From: an uncultured Aquimarina sp.
Lineage (GTDB): Bacteria; Bacteroidota; Bacteroidia; Flavobacteriales; Flavobacteriaceae
DNA: 64,000 nucleotides
Assembly (NCBI GenBank): GCA_947501475.1
Contig: CANMWA010000001.1
Span: 186,001 to 250,000 of the forward strand
Direction of reading: 5' to 3'
Shown: positions 1 through 12,900 of the stretch, in pieces
How the letters are laid out: every line of letters begins with the position of its first letter
How positions within the stretch are numbered: the first letter of the stretch is position 1
Translations under genes and position numbers: made by a program
The notes under the pieces: model-generated
The model's database searches: none
The model's input: the letters and a program-made list of their open reading frames with translations, nothing else
Told to the model about the DNA's origin: nothing

Positions 1-613
1 AGATGCAGTATACACCTTAAGCGCAGATCTGCGTTCCGGTGGGTTTCCAGACACAATATCTAATGAATTTTCAGTCGCTTTTTTACCAGGCGACATTGCT
101 ATTTTAGCGAGCCCCGAAAGTTTTTCAGAATCAGTTACCGAGATCACACTATCTGTTCCTCAAAATGATAGTTATACATATCAGTGGTTTACAGTTGTGG
201 ATGGAGAAGATGTTAATGCTAATGAAGGAACAACAAACACTTTAATTATAACTGCAGAAGGAGAATATTTTGTGAGAATAATCACACCGTTTTGTACAAC
301 TACACTTTCGATAGTGATTGGAAACACACCTCCACCGCCTGGCATTGCAGATATTATCCCTAATGTCGTTACACCATTTAATGCAGATAATCAAAATGAT
401 AGTTGGGTGTTACCAGAGGCATTAACTGGTCAGCAGGATGTAGAAGTGACAATATATGATCGAAATGGGCGAGTTGATTTTAATACAGTCAATTATCAAG
501 GAGATTGGCCACTACCAGCGTCAAAATCTGGTGGCAAGAGCCCGATTTATTATTATATAATTACAAAAAATAATTCCGTAGTCAGAAAAGGTTCGATAAC
601 GGTAATGAGATAA
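1..613 (+). CDS. C-terminal part of a secreted protein with a type B type IX sorting domain (5' end outside window)
   Basis: The reading frame is open from position 2, so this is the tail of a longer gene; the first internal ATG, at 197, is not the true start. The last 85 or so residues (from about nt 350) form a gliding-motility-associated, T9SS type B sorting domain: an N-terminal NVVTPFNADNQNDSW stretch, then a VEVTIYDRNGR strand, a W before a proline/serine loop, and a final YYYIITKNN...KGSITVMR strand pair. Such domains direct export across the outer membrane by the type IX system. The region before it looks like an Ig-like beta domain. It ends 4 bp before the PorP/SprF-type gene at 618, the usual partner class for type B cargo. 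The protein's overall function cannot be judged from this fragment. Confidence 0.88.
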   Translation, partial: DAVYTLSADLRSGGFPDTISNEFSVAFLPGDIAILASPESFSESVTEITLSVPQNDSYTYQWFTVVDGEDVNANEGTTNTLIITAEGEYFVRIITPFCTTTLSIVIGNTPPPPGIADIIPNVVTPFNADNQNDSWVLPEALTGQQDVEVTIYDRNGRVDFNTVNYQGDWPLPASKSGGKSPIYYYIITKNNSVVRKGSITVMR

Positions 614-617
614 TTTT

Positions 618-3600
618 ATGGGCAGAAGATTACTTTTATTAATGATATTTTTATCCTTTAGCTTTGTTAGAGGACAAGAAGAGAGCAAAACAACACTTGG
701 AGTACTTCCTACAGATGTTCCTACTCACAACTTGGTAAAATACAACCGTTTTTATTTTAACCCAACTTTTTCTTTAGTACGTGAAAATAAAAAGTCTGTC
801 AATGTATACAGTAAGGTACAATGGGCAGGGTTTAATGATAACCCCCAGACATATCTTATTAACTATACCGCAAATTTTGATGAAAAAACAGGCGTTTCTA
901 TAGGTTTGCATCAACAAAACGAAGGAATTTATAGATATTTTGGAGGGATTGCCAACTTTGCATATAATGTCGAATTTGATAGGGATATGAGTTTAACCTT
1001 TGGACTAAACCTTGGTTTCTCTCAAAGTGGAATTAAATCTAACATAGATGCCGCTCAAAATACACTAAACAATGGACAAATAGTTGTTAGCGACCAGGTT
1101 ATCCTTAACTATGAAAACAGCTCTGTTTTTCAATTAACACCAGGAGTGAATTTTAATTATGCAGAGTTTGATGTTGGAGTTTCTGTAGTTAACCTAGCAG
1201 CATACAATCTTAGCGCAAGTGAATTGTTAACTGACAACATGGCTTTTACAGGGCATGTAATGTATACCAGAAGCCTCGAAAGAAGATCAGACAAAACAAT
1301 CAGAGGTATGGCATATGCCAATATGCTACCAGACTCGGGCTCAGAAGCAGAATTAGAGTCAAACTCAAGCCTTAGATATGGTGGTAATGTAATCGTAGAA
1401 CTTCCAGAACTAGGTTGGGCACAAGCTGGCTATAATAGCTTTTATGGAGTTTCGTTAGGTATTGGTGGCAATATTACATCAAATGTTTCTATAGGGTATA
1501 CTTATGAAATGGGATTAGGAGACACAGGCGAATTTGGATCGACACACGAAGTAGGTCTAGCTTATAATTTTGAAACCGAAAAACCAAGACGAAGAGGAGC
1601 TCCAAAATCAAGTACGCAAAAAGCATATGAAGCACGAGATTCTGAAATTAGAAGGCTGAAAAAAGAAATTTTAGAACAAAATAAAATCATAAGAGAGCTT
1701 CAAGATGAAAATGGAGAAACGAAGAGCCAGGAACAAAGAGCAATGAGTGAACTCGAAAGATCTATAGCCGAAGCTAAAGCGAAAGAAGCTAAAGCCTTAA
1801 GTGAGCTTGAGTTGCAACGTGAAGAAGAAGTAAAACTACTTAACAAAAAAGCTGAAGAAGAGCGCTTAGCTGCACAAAAAGACATAGAGCGAGAAGATAA
1901 CCAACAAGAAGCTGCAGGTCAGAAAGCCGAAGAAGAAAGAATTGCTTCAGAAGAAGCGGCCAGAGAAGCAGAAGCAGCAAAACAACAAGCCGAAGAAGAA
2001 GAACGCTTAGCTGCACAAAAAGATGTTGAACGTATTGAGGCAGAGAAAAAAGCCGAAGAAGAGCGCTTGGCTGCACAAAAACAGATCGAACGTGTTGAGG
2101 CAGAGAAAAAAGCTGAAGAAGAACGCTTAGCTGCACAAAAACAGATCGAACGTGTTGAGGCAGAGAAAAAAGCCGAAGAAGAGCGCTTAGCTGCACAAAA
2201 AGAGATCGAGCGTGTTGAAGTTCAAAAAGCAGATAAAGCACAAGAATTAATAGACGCAACAAGAGCAATAATAGCAACAGGAACAGTTAATGAGCTTAAA
2301 AGTCAGGCGGCGATAGTTCGAGGAAGTGATATTCTTCCGCAGGCAGATCAACAAAGCCTGCTTTCAGAGGTTGATGTAGCTATTTCTGCAAAAGAAGCCG
2401 AGGTTGCACGTATAGCCGAAGAACAACGCCTGGCTACCGAAGCCGAAGCTGCACGTATAGCTGAAGAGCAACGTCTTGCTGCAGAGGCAGAAGCTGCACG
2501 TATAGCCGAAGAGCAACGTCTTGCTGCAGAGGCAGAAGCCGCACGTATAGCTGAAGAGCAACGTCTTGCTACTGAAGCCGCAGAAGCTGCACGTTTAGCA
2601 AAAGAACAAAGTGAAATACAGGAATTAATAAAAGCAACTAGAGATGTAATTGCTAGCGGAGTAGTTAATGCACTTAGAAGTCAAGCCGAGATAGTTCGTG
2701 CAAGTGAAATCTTGCCACAAGCTGATAAACAAAGCCTACTCTCAGAGATTGAGACTACTATAACAGCTAAGGAAGCCGCAGCCGCAGAAGCTGCACGTAT
2801 AGCTGAAGAGCAGCGTCTAGCCGCCGAGGCAGAAGCTGCACGTATAGCCGAAGAGCAACGCCTAGCTGCCGAAGCCGAAGCTGCACGTATAGCCGAAGAG
2901 CAACGCCTAGCTGCCGAAGCCGAAGCCGCACGTATAGCTGAAGAGCAACGCCTAGCTGCCGAAGCCGAAGCTGCACGATTAGCTGAAGAAGAAAGAAAAA
3001 GACAAGAAGCCGCCGCCGCTGCCGCTGCCGCACAACCTGAAGAAAAAGAAGAGGGATTAGATGAAATAAAGAAAGAGTTAGATAACAGTAGTAGAATTAC
3101 CAATAAAATCTTTGCTCGTAGAGACTCATTATTGACCACCACTTTAAATGTAGATAAAAGAGAGTTTAGCAAATTATTAGAATCATTAGTAAACATGGAT
3201 GATGATGCTACAGAAGCTAAAACTAGTTCTGACCCTACAAGCTCTAAGAGGCTCACGGTAAATAACAGATTTGTGAAATTTGCTGAAACCACTAGACCAG
3301 AAGCTCAAATAGCGACCAAGTTTATACCTGGTTATGCAGAAGGATATTATCTGATAGGTAATGTGTTTAAAGGCGGTGAATATGCAAATAAGTTTACAAG
3401 TACATTAAAAGATTTAGGGTTTAATGACTCACAGATTATTCTTAATCCAGAAAATCAGTTCCAGTATGTTTCAATAGAAAGCTATACCGATAAAAATCAA
3501 GCTATAGAGAAATACTTAAGCAGTATAGATAATAGATACTATGGTGACATGTGGATACTACATATTGCTAAGAGTAGAGTGGCTTCGTTTAAGAGACTAT

Positions 3601-3920
3601 TACAAGAAACACGATTGATAAAAGATACAGTAAAAGATGATACGGTATTAACTGAAAGTTTATCATATATCGGAGGGCACAATATTGAAAATGGATATTA
3701 TCTGATCACTAATATTTTCAAAAGAGAAAATTATTTTGACAGAGGAATGGAAAAACTTAAGTCTCAAGGATTAGAACCACAGTTCTTTAGAAATCCAAAA
3801 GACAACTATATATATGTTTACTTGAAGAAGTTTGACAGCCTTGATGATGCAAAGCAAAGCCTGTTCTCTAATGTAAACAACTCTTATAACGGAGACCTGT
3901 ATATATTAAAGATAGAATAA
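618..3920 (+). CDS. PorP/SprF-family outer-membrane protein fused to a repetitive coiled coil and two SPOR-like domains
   Basis: 1100 residues. Residues 1-19 are a signal peptide (cleavage before QEES). Residues about 25-320 match the PorP/SprF beta-barrel family: NRFYFNPTFS near the start, repeated amphipathic strands, and a GLAYNF end. PorP/SprF proteins sit in the outer membrane and help type IX secretion of type B cargo. From about 330 to 830 the protein is a Glu/Ala/Arg-rich coiled coil with 20-residue AEEERLAAQKQIER repeats and 15-residue AARIAEEQRLAAEAE repeats, interrupted by two copies of a roughly 52-residue module (ELIDATRAII...ADQQSLLSE). The C-terminus (about 905-1100) holds two similar 80-residue SPOR-like units, each with GYYLI near the start and GDMWILHI or GDLYILKI at the end. 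Ordinary PorP/SprF proteins are about 300 residues, so the 780-residue extension is unusual; it could reach periplasm or peptidoglycan (inference). The gene lies 4 bp after the type B protein and just before the giant protein. Confidence 0.85.
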   Translation: MGRRLLLLMIFLSFSFVRGQEESKTTLGVLPTDVPTHNLVKYNRFYFNPTFSLVRENKKSVNVYSKVQWAGFNDNPQTYLINYTANFDEKTGVSIGLHQQNEGIYRYFGGIANFAYNVEFDRDMSLTFGLNLGFSQSGIKSNIDAAQNTLNNGQIVVSDQVILNYENSSVFQLTPGVNFNYAEFDVGVSVVNLAAYNLSASELLTDNMAFTGHVMYTRSLERRSDKTIRGMAYANMLPDSGSEAELESNSSLRYGGNVIVELPELGWAQAGYNSFYGVSLGIGGNITSNVSIGYTYEMGLGDTGEFGSTHEVGLAYNFETEKPRRRGAPKSSTQKAYEARDSEIRRLKKEILEQNKIIRELQDENGETKSQEQRAMSELERSIAEAKAKEAKALSELELQREEEVKLLNKKAEEERLAAQKDIEREDNQQEAAGQKAEEERIASEEAAREAEAAKQQAEEEERLAAQKDVERIEAEKKAEEERLAAQKQIERVEAEKKAEEERLAAQKQIERVEAEKKAEEERLAAQKEIERVEVQKADKAQELIDATRAIIATGTVNELKSQAAIVRGSDILPQADQQSLLSEVDVAISAKEAEVARIAEEQRLATEAEAARIAEEQRLAAEAEAARIAEEQRLAAEAEAARIAEEQRLATEAAEAARLAKEQSEIQELIKATRDVIASGVVNALRSQAEIVRASEILPQADKQSLLSEIETTITAKEAAAAEAARIAEEQRLAAEAEAARIAEEQRLAAEAEAARIAEEQRLAAEAEAARIAEEQRLAAEAEAARLAEEERKRQEAAAAAAAAQPEEKEEGLDEIKKELDNSSRITNKIFARRDSLLTTTLNVDKREFSKLLESLVNMDDDATEAKTSSDPTSSKRLTVNNRFVKFAETTRPEAQIATKFIPGYAEGYYLIGNVFKGGEYANKFTSTLKDLGFNDSQIILNPENQFQYVSIESYTDKNQAIEKYLSSIDNRYYGDMWILHIAKSRVASFKRLLQETRLIKDTVKDDTVLTESLSYIGGHNIENGYYLITNIFKRENYFDRGMEKLKSQGLEPQFFRNPKDNYIYVYLKKFDSLDDAKQSLFSNVNNSYNGDLYILKIE
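1981..2220 (+). repeat. 60-bp in-frame tandem repeat (about 4 copies)
   Basis: The unit encodes 20 residues of the form AEKKAEEERLAAQKQIERVE. The copies starting near 2041, 2101 and 2161 are almost identical in nucleotides, with a more diverged copy before them. They lie in the coiled coil of the PorP/SprF fusion. Copy number could change by slippage or recombination without a frameshift. Confidence 0.9.
2398..2608 (+). repeat. 45-bp in-frame tandem repeat, first block
   Basis: About four and a half copies of a 15-codon unit encoding AARIAEEQRLAAEAE with small variants (ATEAE, ATEAAE). It follows the first copy of the ELIDATRAII module at about 2233-2390. Confidence 0.88.
2785..2996 (+). repeat. 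45-bp in-frame tandem repeat, second block
   Basis: About four and a half copies of the same 15-codon unit as the block at 2398. It follows the second copy of the 52-residue module (about 2614-2770). The stretch 2226-2996 is therefore a larger duplication of module plus repeat block, about 385 bp per copy. Confidence 0.88.
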
Positions 3921-3958
3921 GTAGAATGACCCAAAATAAAACACTAAATACTCAGCTT

Positions 3959-6900
3959 ATGAAAACCAAAATACATATCAAAATCGTATTGGCGATGTTG
4001 GTTTTAATCACCAGTACCATAAGCAATATATATGCGCAAGAGATTGTTCCATTAGCCCCAAGAGAAACCCAAAACAGGATTAATGGTAACCTTGTAATGA
4101 CCGGTAATGCGATTGTAGGATTGGACCAAATAGGAAGTACTGATTTTGATCCTAATGCGGATTATAATGGTAACAACAGTAACGGTAACAGTATCTCTGA
4201 TTACATCGATATTGATTTGGATGCTAGCACATTTAGTTCTAGTAGTGCAGATATTATAACCCCAAGACCAGCATGTACCCGTATTACTTATGCAGGATTA
4301 TATTGGTCTGCAGTATACTATCTCGAAAGACAACCTATTAGAAGCACAAGACTTACCATTAATAATACATCTTTAGCCGGAGTTTATAATGTTGAAGAAA
4401 ATAATTTTACTCCAGGCTATGTGGCGCTTCCGGATCCAGGAATTACAAGAAACCTAATATTAATAGATGATAACACAGGTGATGAATTCGATGCTTGCGA
4501 AACAATAGATAATGGCGCACAACTTAATGGTAATATAGCAGTAATACTACGAGGAAATTGTTCTTTTGCCGATAAAGTAATTAGAGCACAAAACGCAGGA
4601 GCGGTAGCAGTTATCATTGTAAATAATCAAGGTGGGAATACTACTTTTGCAATGGGCGGAGGTAATGGTGGTATTACTATCCCTGCTGTAATGATAGAGG
4701 AGAACGATGGATTTGATATTGCAAACTCATTGTTTAATGGCAATAGCATTAATGCTACCCTTGGTGCTACATCTACCGCCAACCCATCGGGAGATGAGCA
4801 ATTGGTTAATTTACCACCAGCAGATGCAAGAAGGCAAGGCGCTGCAGATTTTACAAAAATTAAATTTAAAGTGCCTTTTGGGGCATATGTTGATATTGAT
4901 GCACAAAGCATTATTTATGATGGATATGCAGATACCGCAACCAACCAAACAAGAGATGTAAATGATCTTGATGGAGATGGTAATACAACAGAATTTGTCG
5001 CAACAGATGATGTACCCTATGTGTGTTATGCAGATGTAACCAGTTTCATTGATCAAGACAACCCCACTGGACCATATACTGTGGCTAATATGAATGCCAC
5101 TATTGGTCAAACCTCTGGCTCCTCTGGTGCTGCAGGAGGTTGGACATTGGTGGTAATTTATGAAGACCCCTTAGAGAGTAGTAAATTTATTAGTACCAAT
5201 GATGGTTTTGTAGAGATTCAGAACGGGGGAACTCCTGTTGATTTTACATATACAGGATTTACATCCCTACCAGGAACTCTTCCTGTTAATGTACGATATG
5301 GTGTGGCAGGATTAGAAGGAGATAAAAACTTAACACAAGATAGATTAAGAATTCGAAATACAGGCGGAAATTTTGTAAGCCTTGGTAATGGAAATAATGT
5401 ATTGACCGATGTAAACCCGGTAGATAACTTTTTTAATAGTTCAATTACTACTATTGATCCGCTTACTGGTAATAATATACATAACCCCTTTCGTGATCCG
5501 GCTTCAACAAACACTCTGGGTTTTGATGTCGATATTTTTGACCTGCCTAATACCGGAAATGTATTAGTAGGGAATGGCCAATCTAATGCCACGTTTAGGC
5601 TTGAAACCGATCAGGATACCTATCGGGTTTTCTTAAACACCTTTACAATTGATATCATTGAACCCGAACTAAGGATTTTAAAGAAGGTGTTTGACACCGA
5701 TGGGACCACCGAAATCACTAATGGAAATGTAGAGTTGGGAGATGAATTATTTTATGATCTTGAAATTCAAAATGTAGGTAACGAAGATTTAGTAGACGGT
5801 ACAGTAAGAATAAGAGATATATTACCCGCAAATGTTAATTTATTAAGTGTTCAAACAGCAACACTCCCACCAGGTGTTACTTTTGACGATTCTGTTGCAG
5901 GAATAATAGATTTTAACATTCCCGCCGATATAGTTGAACAAACCGACGCCCCTATATTTATACGATTTAGAGTAGCACTGGTAAACAGCTGTGAAGCTTT
6001 GAGAGATGCCTGTTCTGATCGAATTCAAAACTCGGCAATAGCTACGTTTACAGGAGCAATTTCTGGAGCTCCAGGTACTAATAATAGTAGTAGCGTAGTT
6101 GGAGTTTGTGGTAATACCGATGGTGAAGCAACTAATTTTTTGGTAAATATACCTGCTTGTAACAGTGATGTTGCTTTTTGTGGCGATGCTTTAATACTTG
6201 TTGCTGGTACTGGATACGACCGATATACATGGACCGGTCCTGGAATTCCAGGAACCTATGTAGAAACAGATAATGTTCTTGATTTTACAGAACCAGGTTT
6301 TCCTTTTTCACCAGCAGAAGGCACATATAGAGTTACCAAAGAAGACCTTTCGGGAGCCTGTATGACTTTGGTCGACGAATTTGATGTTTCTGATTTTAGA
6401 ACCGAAGTAAATCCAATACTTTCTTATGTTAATGGTACTTCGGTAATATCAACAGATTGTAGCGGGTTAACATTGCCACAGATTTTATTGTGTGGAAACC
6501 AATCACTCTTATTACAAACAGGATACGATCCAGCAACGACTACAGTTTCTTGGCAAAGATTAGTTCCAGATGGAACAAACCCTGCTACGGATTGCGTTTT
6601 GGATTCTAACGATGCATGTTCGCTATTAAGCGGAAATTGTGACGATACTAATTGGGTAGAAGAACCCGGAGGAAACACAGTAGATTACACGGTTTCTCAA
6701 GCAGGAGATTATAGAATTGTAGTTCAGTTTGATGGTGGATGTCAATTACCATTTTATTTTAGTGTATTTACGAATGATTTCCAACCACTGCTAAGTATGA
6801 TTCCTATTGAGTGTGGTAACGAAGGTAGTGTGAGTGTAACCAATGCACCAACAAATTTTGCCTTCAGTTTAACTTCTGGTGGGCCTTATGCAGGAACTCA

Positions 6901-9900
6901 ATTTAATATACCTATAGGTTCTGGAGGGACTATTACTGTTTATGGAATAGATACAACTTTCCCTGGGTGTGAATATACCGCAACAATTGATGTACCAGAA
7001 ATTCAACCAACATTTGATGTAAGTGTTACATCTCCAACATGTATTAATGACACTAATGATACAGGTACAGGTACTATCCAAATAGCAGTTACAGCTGGAT
7101 CACCAGAGTATCAGTATACCATCTCGGGCGGTACACTTACATCTCCGATCATTGTGCCTAATAGTGCCGCAAACAATGGAAATTATATTCAAGAAGACTT
7201 GTTGCCAGGAACTTATGATGTAGAGGTTATATCCAATCGACCAAGACAGAGCCCTAATTGTATTTATACCGAAACTGTGACTATTAATCCAGCAACAGAT
7301 TTTACAGCAGAAGTTCGCGTATTGTCTCCAGAAACCTGTACAAATGATCTTACAGTAGAAGTAGTCGTAACCAACGGTTCTGGTAATTATCTATATGATG
7401 ATGGCGAGGGTACATTTGATGCGAATAATGTTTTTACAATTCCTGGGCCACTTAACCCAGCAACAGTATATACATTCTTTGTAGCCGATAACAGTTTGCC
7501 AGCAGGTACACCTGCTTGTATTATAGAGGCGTCAATAGATGGTTTAACTCCATACGAGCCGATTGTTATAGATGATGTTGATGTTACTTTACCAGAGTGC
7601 CCTGGAGCAGGAGCAACTGTAAGAGTACAAGTGTCACCACCAGTAGCCGATAGACTTTATACCTATCAGTTAATAGATACTACGCCATCTGCTACAGTGA
7701 TTCAAGAAATTTTACCACCTACAGCCTCTAGAGATGTAACGTTTACTAATGTTACAGATTTGGATTATAGAATAAGAGTATTACATAACGACCCAGCAAA
7801 TGCAGCAGGACCAGCAATATGTGAGGTTTTAAGTGCAGAATTTAATGTGACATCACCAGCTGCTATTACAGGAACACCAAGTCTGGAGAGGGCATTGAGT
7901 TGTCGCCCAGCTCCTAATAATGATGCGATTATTAGAATCTCAGGACTAGCAGGTGGATCTGGCAGCTATGCATGGAGTTTTAATGCCACAACTGGGTTTA
8001 CCGATTTTGTAGGTACAAGTGTGGATATTCCAGTGCCTACTGCAGGAAGTTATACAGTATATATCGCAAATCAACCTGTGGCACCCGCTACAGCATATAC
8101 ATGTGCGATACCTTTTACACAAATTGTACCTGATCGATTAGAACCAACAGCTATAGTAGTTAATAACGAAAGAAACTCAAGTTGTGCTGCACAAACGATT
8201 GATGTAGATGTTTCGGCAACACCAGCGCTTACTGCTGCAGAGGTTACCGCAGGAGTAACATATGATTTTACAATAAACCCTGCACCTCCTGCACCAAGCC
8301 CAGCTGTGTTTAGCATAACTACAGTTGGAGGTGTACAAACCCTTACTCTAAACAGAGATGTGATCTACACGATTACCGCTACCAGAAGCGATTCGCAATG
8401 TCCGATCACAGATACATATTTTATAGATGCATTGCCCGCAATAGATATTACCAACGTAAGTGTAAATGATGTTATTTGTAGAGGTGGCAATGATGGATCT
8501 TTCTCTTTTAATGTAGATATTACGCAATTCCCTACATTTAGTTATGAGATATTTGACAGAAGTGTTCCACGAAACCTTATTGCAAGTGGTACTTCTATAA
8601 CTAGTCCAGTGGTAATTGAAAGTCCAGCTACGCTATTAGTAGCAGGCACATATGATATAGAGGTAACAGACACAAGTATAACTCCAGCTTCAGCAAGATG
8701 TACGGATACAGAGCCAGTAACTATAGGCGAACCAGCAACGAATGTTACATTTACTCCAGATATTACTCAAGATTGTAATACATCTTTAAACAGTGTAACT
8801 GTTACAGGAGTATCAGGCGGTAGCGGATCAGGATATACATATACGTTAGTTAATCCAGGTAACGGTACAAACTTAGGTCCACAACCTATAGCAGTGCCTT
8901 TTGAAAATATACCAAATGGTACAGGATATACACTAACAGTAAGTGATAGTAGCGGGTGTCCTACACCTCAAACTTTTGATATTGATCCTTTAGCCGGGAT
9001 TACTATAGACCCCGCGATATTTACTGATGCTTGTTTTAGTGATGGTGACGGTCTTGAAATAACGATCAATTATAGTGGCGGCACTAGTGATTTTGAGTAC
9101 AGTATTACCAGAGATGGCCTGCCAGTACAAAGCCTAACCAATAATGGGGCCGCAACCTCGGTTGTTATTACAGATGCAATAATGACACAAGCAGGAACCT
9201 ACGAGATTACTGTTCTTAATAGTGAAGGTTGTTCTGATACCGAAAGCTGGGTAATTAATGATCCAGTGAGTGTTGTTGCGGTAAGAACTACAGATTTTAC
9301 TTGTGATGCCTTAGGTAATACAGTACCAGCTACATTCGAGCTTACAGTGAGCGATGGATATCCAAATTATACGCTTACTTGGGAAAATACTACCGCAGGT
9401 ACATCAGGTACGGTGGATAATACTGTTCCTAATCCTAATCCTGGCCCAGGCCCTACATTTACCCATACAGCCGATGCGCCCGGAAACTTTATCTTTACTG
9501 TAACCGACAGTAATGGATGTACCGATACCGATACCGAAGAGGCTACAAATAATAATAATCCACCAGATGTCACTGCTCTTGATGTTACAGTAAATTGTAA
9601 TGGGGATGATGGCATTATAAGAATCGAGGCCAATGGTGCCGATCCGGGAGGATATGAAATTAGTTTCAATGGTGGTGCTTTTGAGCCATTTCCAGCAGCT
9701 GGATTTATTGAGTATGTAAGAGGAGCAGGAAACTATCCTTTCGAATTTAGAGATAGTAGAGGTTGCCCATATACTGGATTTGATGTTGATGTTATTGAGC
9801 CAGCTCTAGTGACAGCAACAACTTCTAAAATAGATGTTACTTGTCAGCCCACAGGAAATGAATTAGGAAACATAACCTTAACAGTAGCTGGTGGTGATGA

Positions 9901-12900
9901 TGGCGGAGGACCAACTCCTGATGCTTCTGGATATACCTATGAAGTGTCAAGAAATGGAGTTGTAGATGCTACAATTGTACCCACATTCCCTGGACCCCTA
10001 GATATAGCATTTTTTGATAATCTAGACTTTGGTACGTATATTTTTACAATTAGAGACTCAAATGGTTGTGAAGGAACAGCAACCGAAGTAATAAATGGTC
10101 CGCCAAACGGACTAAGCTTGGCATTAGATACTGCAGTAACGACATGTACTGCTGGGGTTGATCTAGAAATTACTATAATTGCAGGATCGGGTGTTACTAG
10201 TCCAGGAGTAGTCCCAGGATTTAGGTTATTTCAGGTTGAAAGAAATCCTGTCACAGGCCTTTTTGAACAAGTAGCAGGAACTGTAGTTGATTTGGGAATA
10301 GAACCATCACCACCATCACCACCTGATACCCCAAGAAGAGTTCATGTATATCCAGGATTAGAATTTGATAGATCTTATCGATTTATTGTGATCGATTTGG
10401 CTACAAATTGTCAATACTTATCAGATGCTCCATTCCTTGAGCCAGCACCAAATAGCCCTGTAGTTACAGTAACAGCTGATACAGATGAGTTGTGTGCCGG
10501 TAGCGACGATGGTACGGTTACTTTTGAAGTAAGTGGTTATGATAGTCCTACAGTACCTGCACAAACTTTAAATTGGGAAATTTATGAAGAGACTGCTACT
10601 GCTAGTGATCCTCCAGTATTAGCAGGAGGTCCCGTTGCAGCACCAGGAGGTGTAGTATCAATTGGTCCAGAAGGGCCACTAGAACCAGGAAGATACTATG
10701 TAAGAGTAGTTGAGGTTTCTGGTACACAATGTCCTGGAACATCAGCCGTATTTGAAATAGAAGAAAAAGACCCAATAGTAACTATAGGAGGTCCTACATT
10801 AGATGTACCTAGTTGTCAAATTAGTGCTAACCTTACTATATCTACTACCGGAGGTACAGAAACAGGAGGGACTAATCTTGTTACCGAAGGATATAGATAT
10901 GCAGTGGTTCAAGGAGGTAGCCCTGTACCAGGTTTGGCTGCTTTTAATGTATTAGCAACACCAAACACAATTGTAATCAACACCGATACGAATGGTGATA
11001 CTGTTACAGATGCTACAGATGCTACTACATGGGATATTTATACCACAGATGATAATGATTGTTTGCCAGCACATTTGTTAACAATTACTATCAACCCTAT
11101 CGGTGGCCCAAGCTTTACGACACCACCAGGGTTCCCTACGTTTGTCGATAATGCTTGTGATGATGATGATTTTACATTTACAGTACAAGCTACAGCTGTA
11201 GTTTTTAATAGTAACGGAAATTTATTCTATGGTATTAATCTTGGGGGGGTGGGTAATCCTACAAGCCCGGCAAATCCAATTGTGTACACAGAGGATGGTG
11301 CAAGTCATACGTTTACAGTACCTACACCAGGAATATATAGAATAACAATACAAGATGGTAATGGTTGTACAATTGATGATGAAATTGAGATATTTCCACC
11401 ATTAGATATCACAACTAGGTTTGATACAACACCTACCTGTGCTGATGGAGATGGGGTTATCGAATCTACAGTAACAGGTGGATCTGGAGCAGCTAACCAA
11501 ACCTTTACAATTATAGGGGTAAATGGCACTACCTTACCAGTCGTACCACCATTGATTACTGAAGCCCCAGCCAATAGCGGTCGATTTATCAATGTGCCAC
11601 CAGGAGATTATGAGATTATTGTTACCGATTCAGGCATGGGTGGAACAGCACCCGGTTGTACCGATAGTGATCGAGTTACAGCTACAGTGCCTGTTGTACC
11701 AGTACTATCTGCAGGCGGAGCAAGTGATTTAACTTGTAATGCAGATGCGCCTCCAACAGGAAGCATTACTGCCAGCTTAACAAGTGCTATTGATCCAGAT
11801 GCTACATATACTTATGAGATAACAGCCGGACCTGTAGTAAGACCAGCACAACCAAGTGGTACATTTTTAAATTTACCACCAAATACTGTAGCAGATCCTA
11901 CGTATACAGTAGTGGTTACCTATACAAAAGGTACCGCAACGTGTACTGATGATCAAACGTATATAATAAATGAACCTACACCAGTAAGTGCAACAGCAGT
12001 ATTAGGCGAACCATTTGATTGTGGAGCCAATGCTACCATTAATATCAACAACATATCAGGAGGAACAGGACCAAACTATACCGTTAGGATTACTGAACCC
12101 GCACCTAGTGGTATTACAAGAGTAATTGCAGTGCCAGTGCCAGTGCCGGCTACATTTGTAGTGCCTGCGCCGATACCAGGTATTTATACCATAGAAATTG
12201 TAGATAGTAATAATTGTGTAAACCCTACACCGCCTGCAATAACAGTAGATGTACCACCTTTAACAGAAATTACAAACGAAGGTATAGTCGTTGACATACC
12301 TATTAGTTGCCCTGATCCTGTACAATTACCACCAGTTACTGGTAATGAAACAATAACAGTGTCAATAACTGGAGGAACAGGACCATTTGATTTTGTTGAA
12401 ACAACAGGTACAGGTCTTACATCACTTACAACTTTTCCAGTGGGTGTTCCTATAGGCACAGGCGATACGGCTGCTCCTGGAACTCAGACCACATTCACCT
12501 TTGAAATAACATCGGGTGTAGGTACGTATAGTTTTACAATTACAGATAGAGGTACGACTTGTTTTAAAAATGTAATCCACGAGATTGAAGACTTTGACAA
12601 TATAGATATTACAGCTACAGAATTAACTGCAGAAACATGTTTTGGCGCAGATGATGGTAGAGCAACACTTACTGTTGCTGACTATATTGGCGATTTTGGA
12701 TATACAATTATTGATGTTTCAAACGGAACACCAGTATACACAAGTACAGTAGATCTAACGACAGATCTTGATCTTAATACGGCAGATTCGTATACCATAC
12801 CACCGGCTATTGATCCGGGATTAGGTGTAGGTAATTATCGAGTAGATATTGTAGAGCGAGATTTACCATTCTGCCCGGGTAGTTCTAATACATTTAGTAT

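Noticed and set aside
197..613. 138-residue ORF as a complete gene
   Set aside because: The frame is open upstream to position 2 with beta-rich coding sequence, so the ATG at 197 is internal to a gene that begins before the window.
1981..2996. CRISPR-like array
   Set aside because: The repeats are contiguous and in frame in a protein, with no unique spacers and no cas genes nearby.
1700..3292. Several long minus-strand ORFs
   Set aside because: They are complements of the repetitive coiled-coil gene at 618; Leu-, Ser- and Cys-rich low-complexity sequence with no recognisable domain.
3926..3958. Earlier start for the giant protein
   Set aside because: Would place 11 polar residues before a good signal peptide; the paralogue lacks them. 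Not fully excluded.
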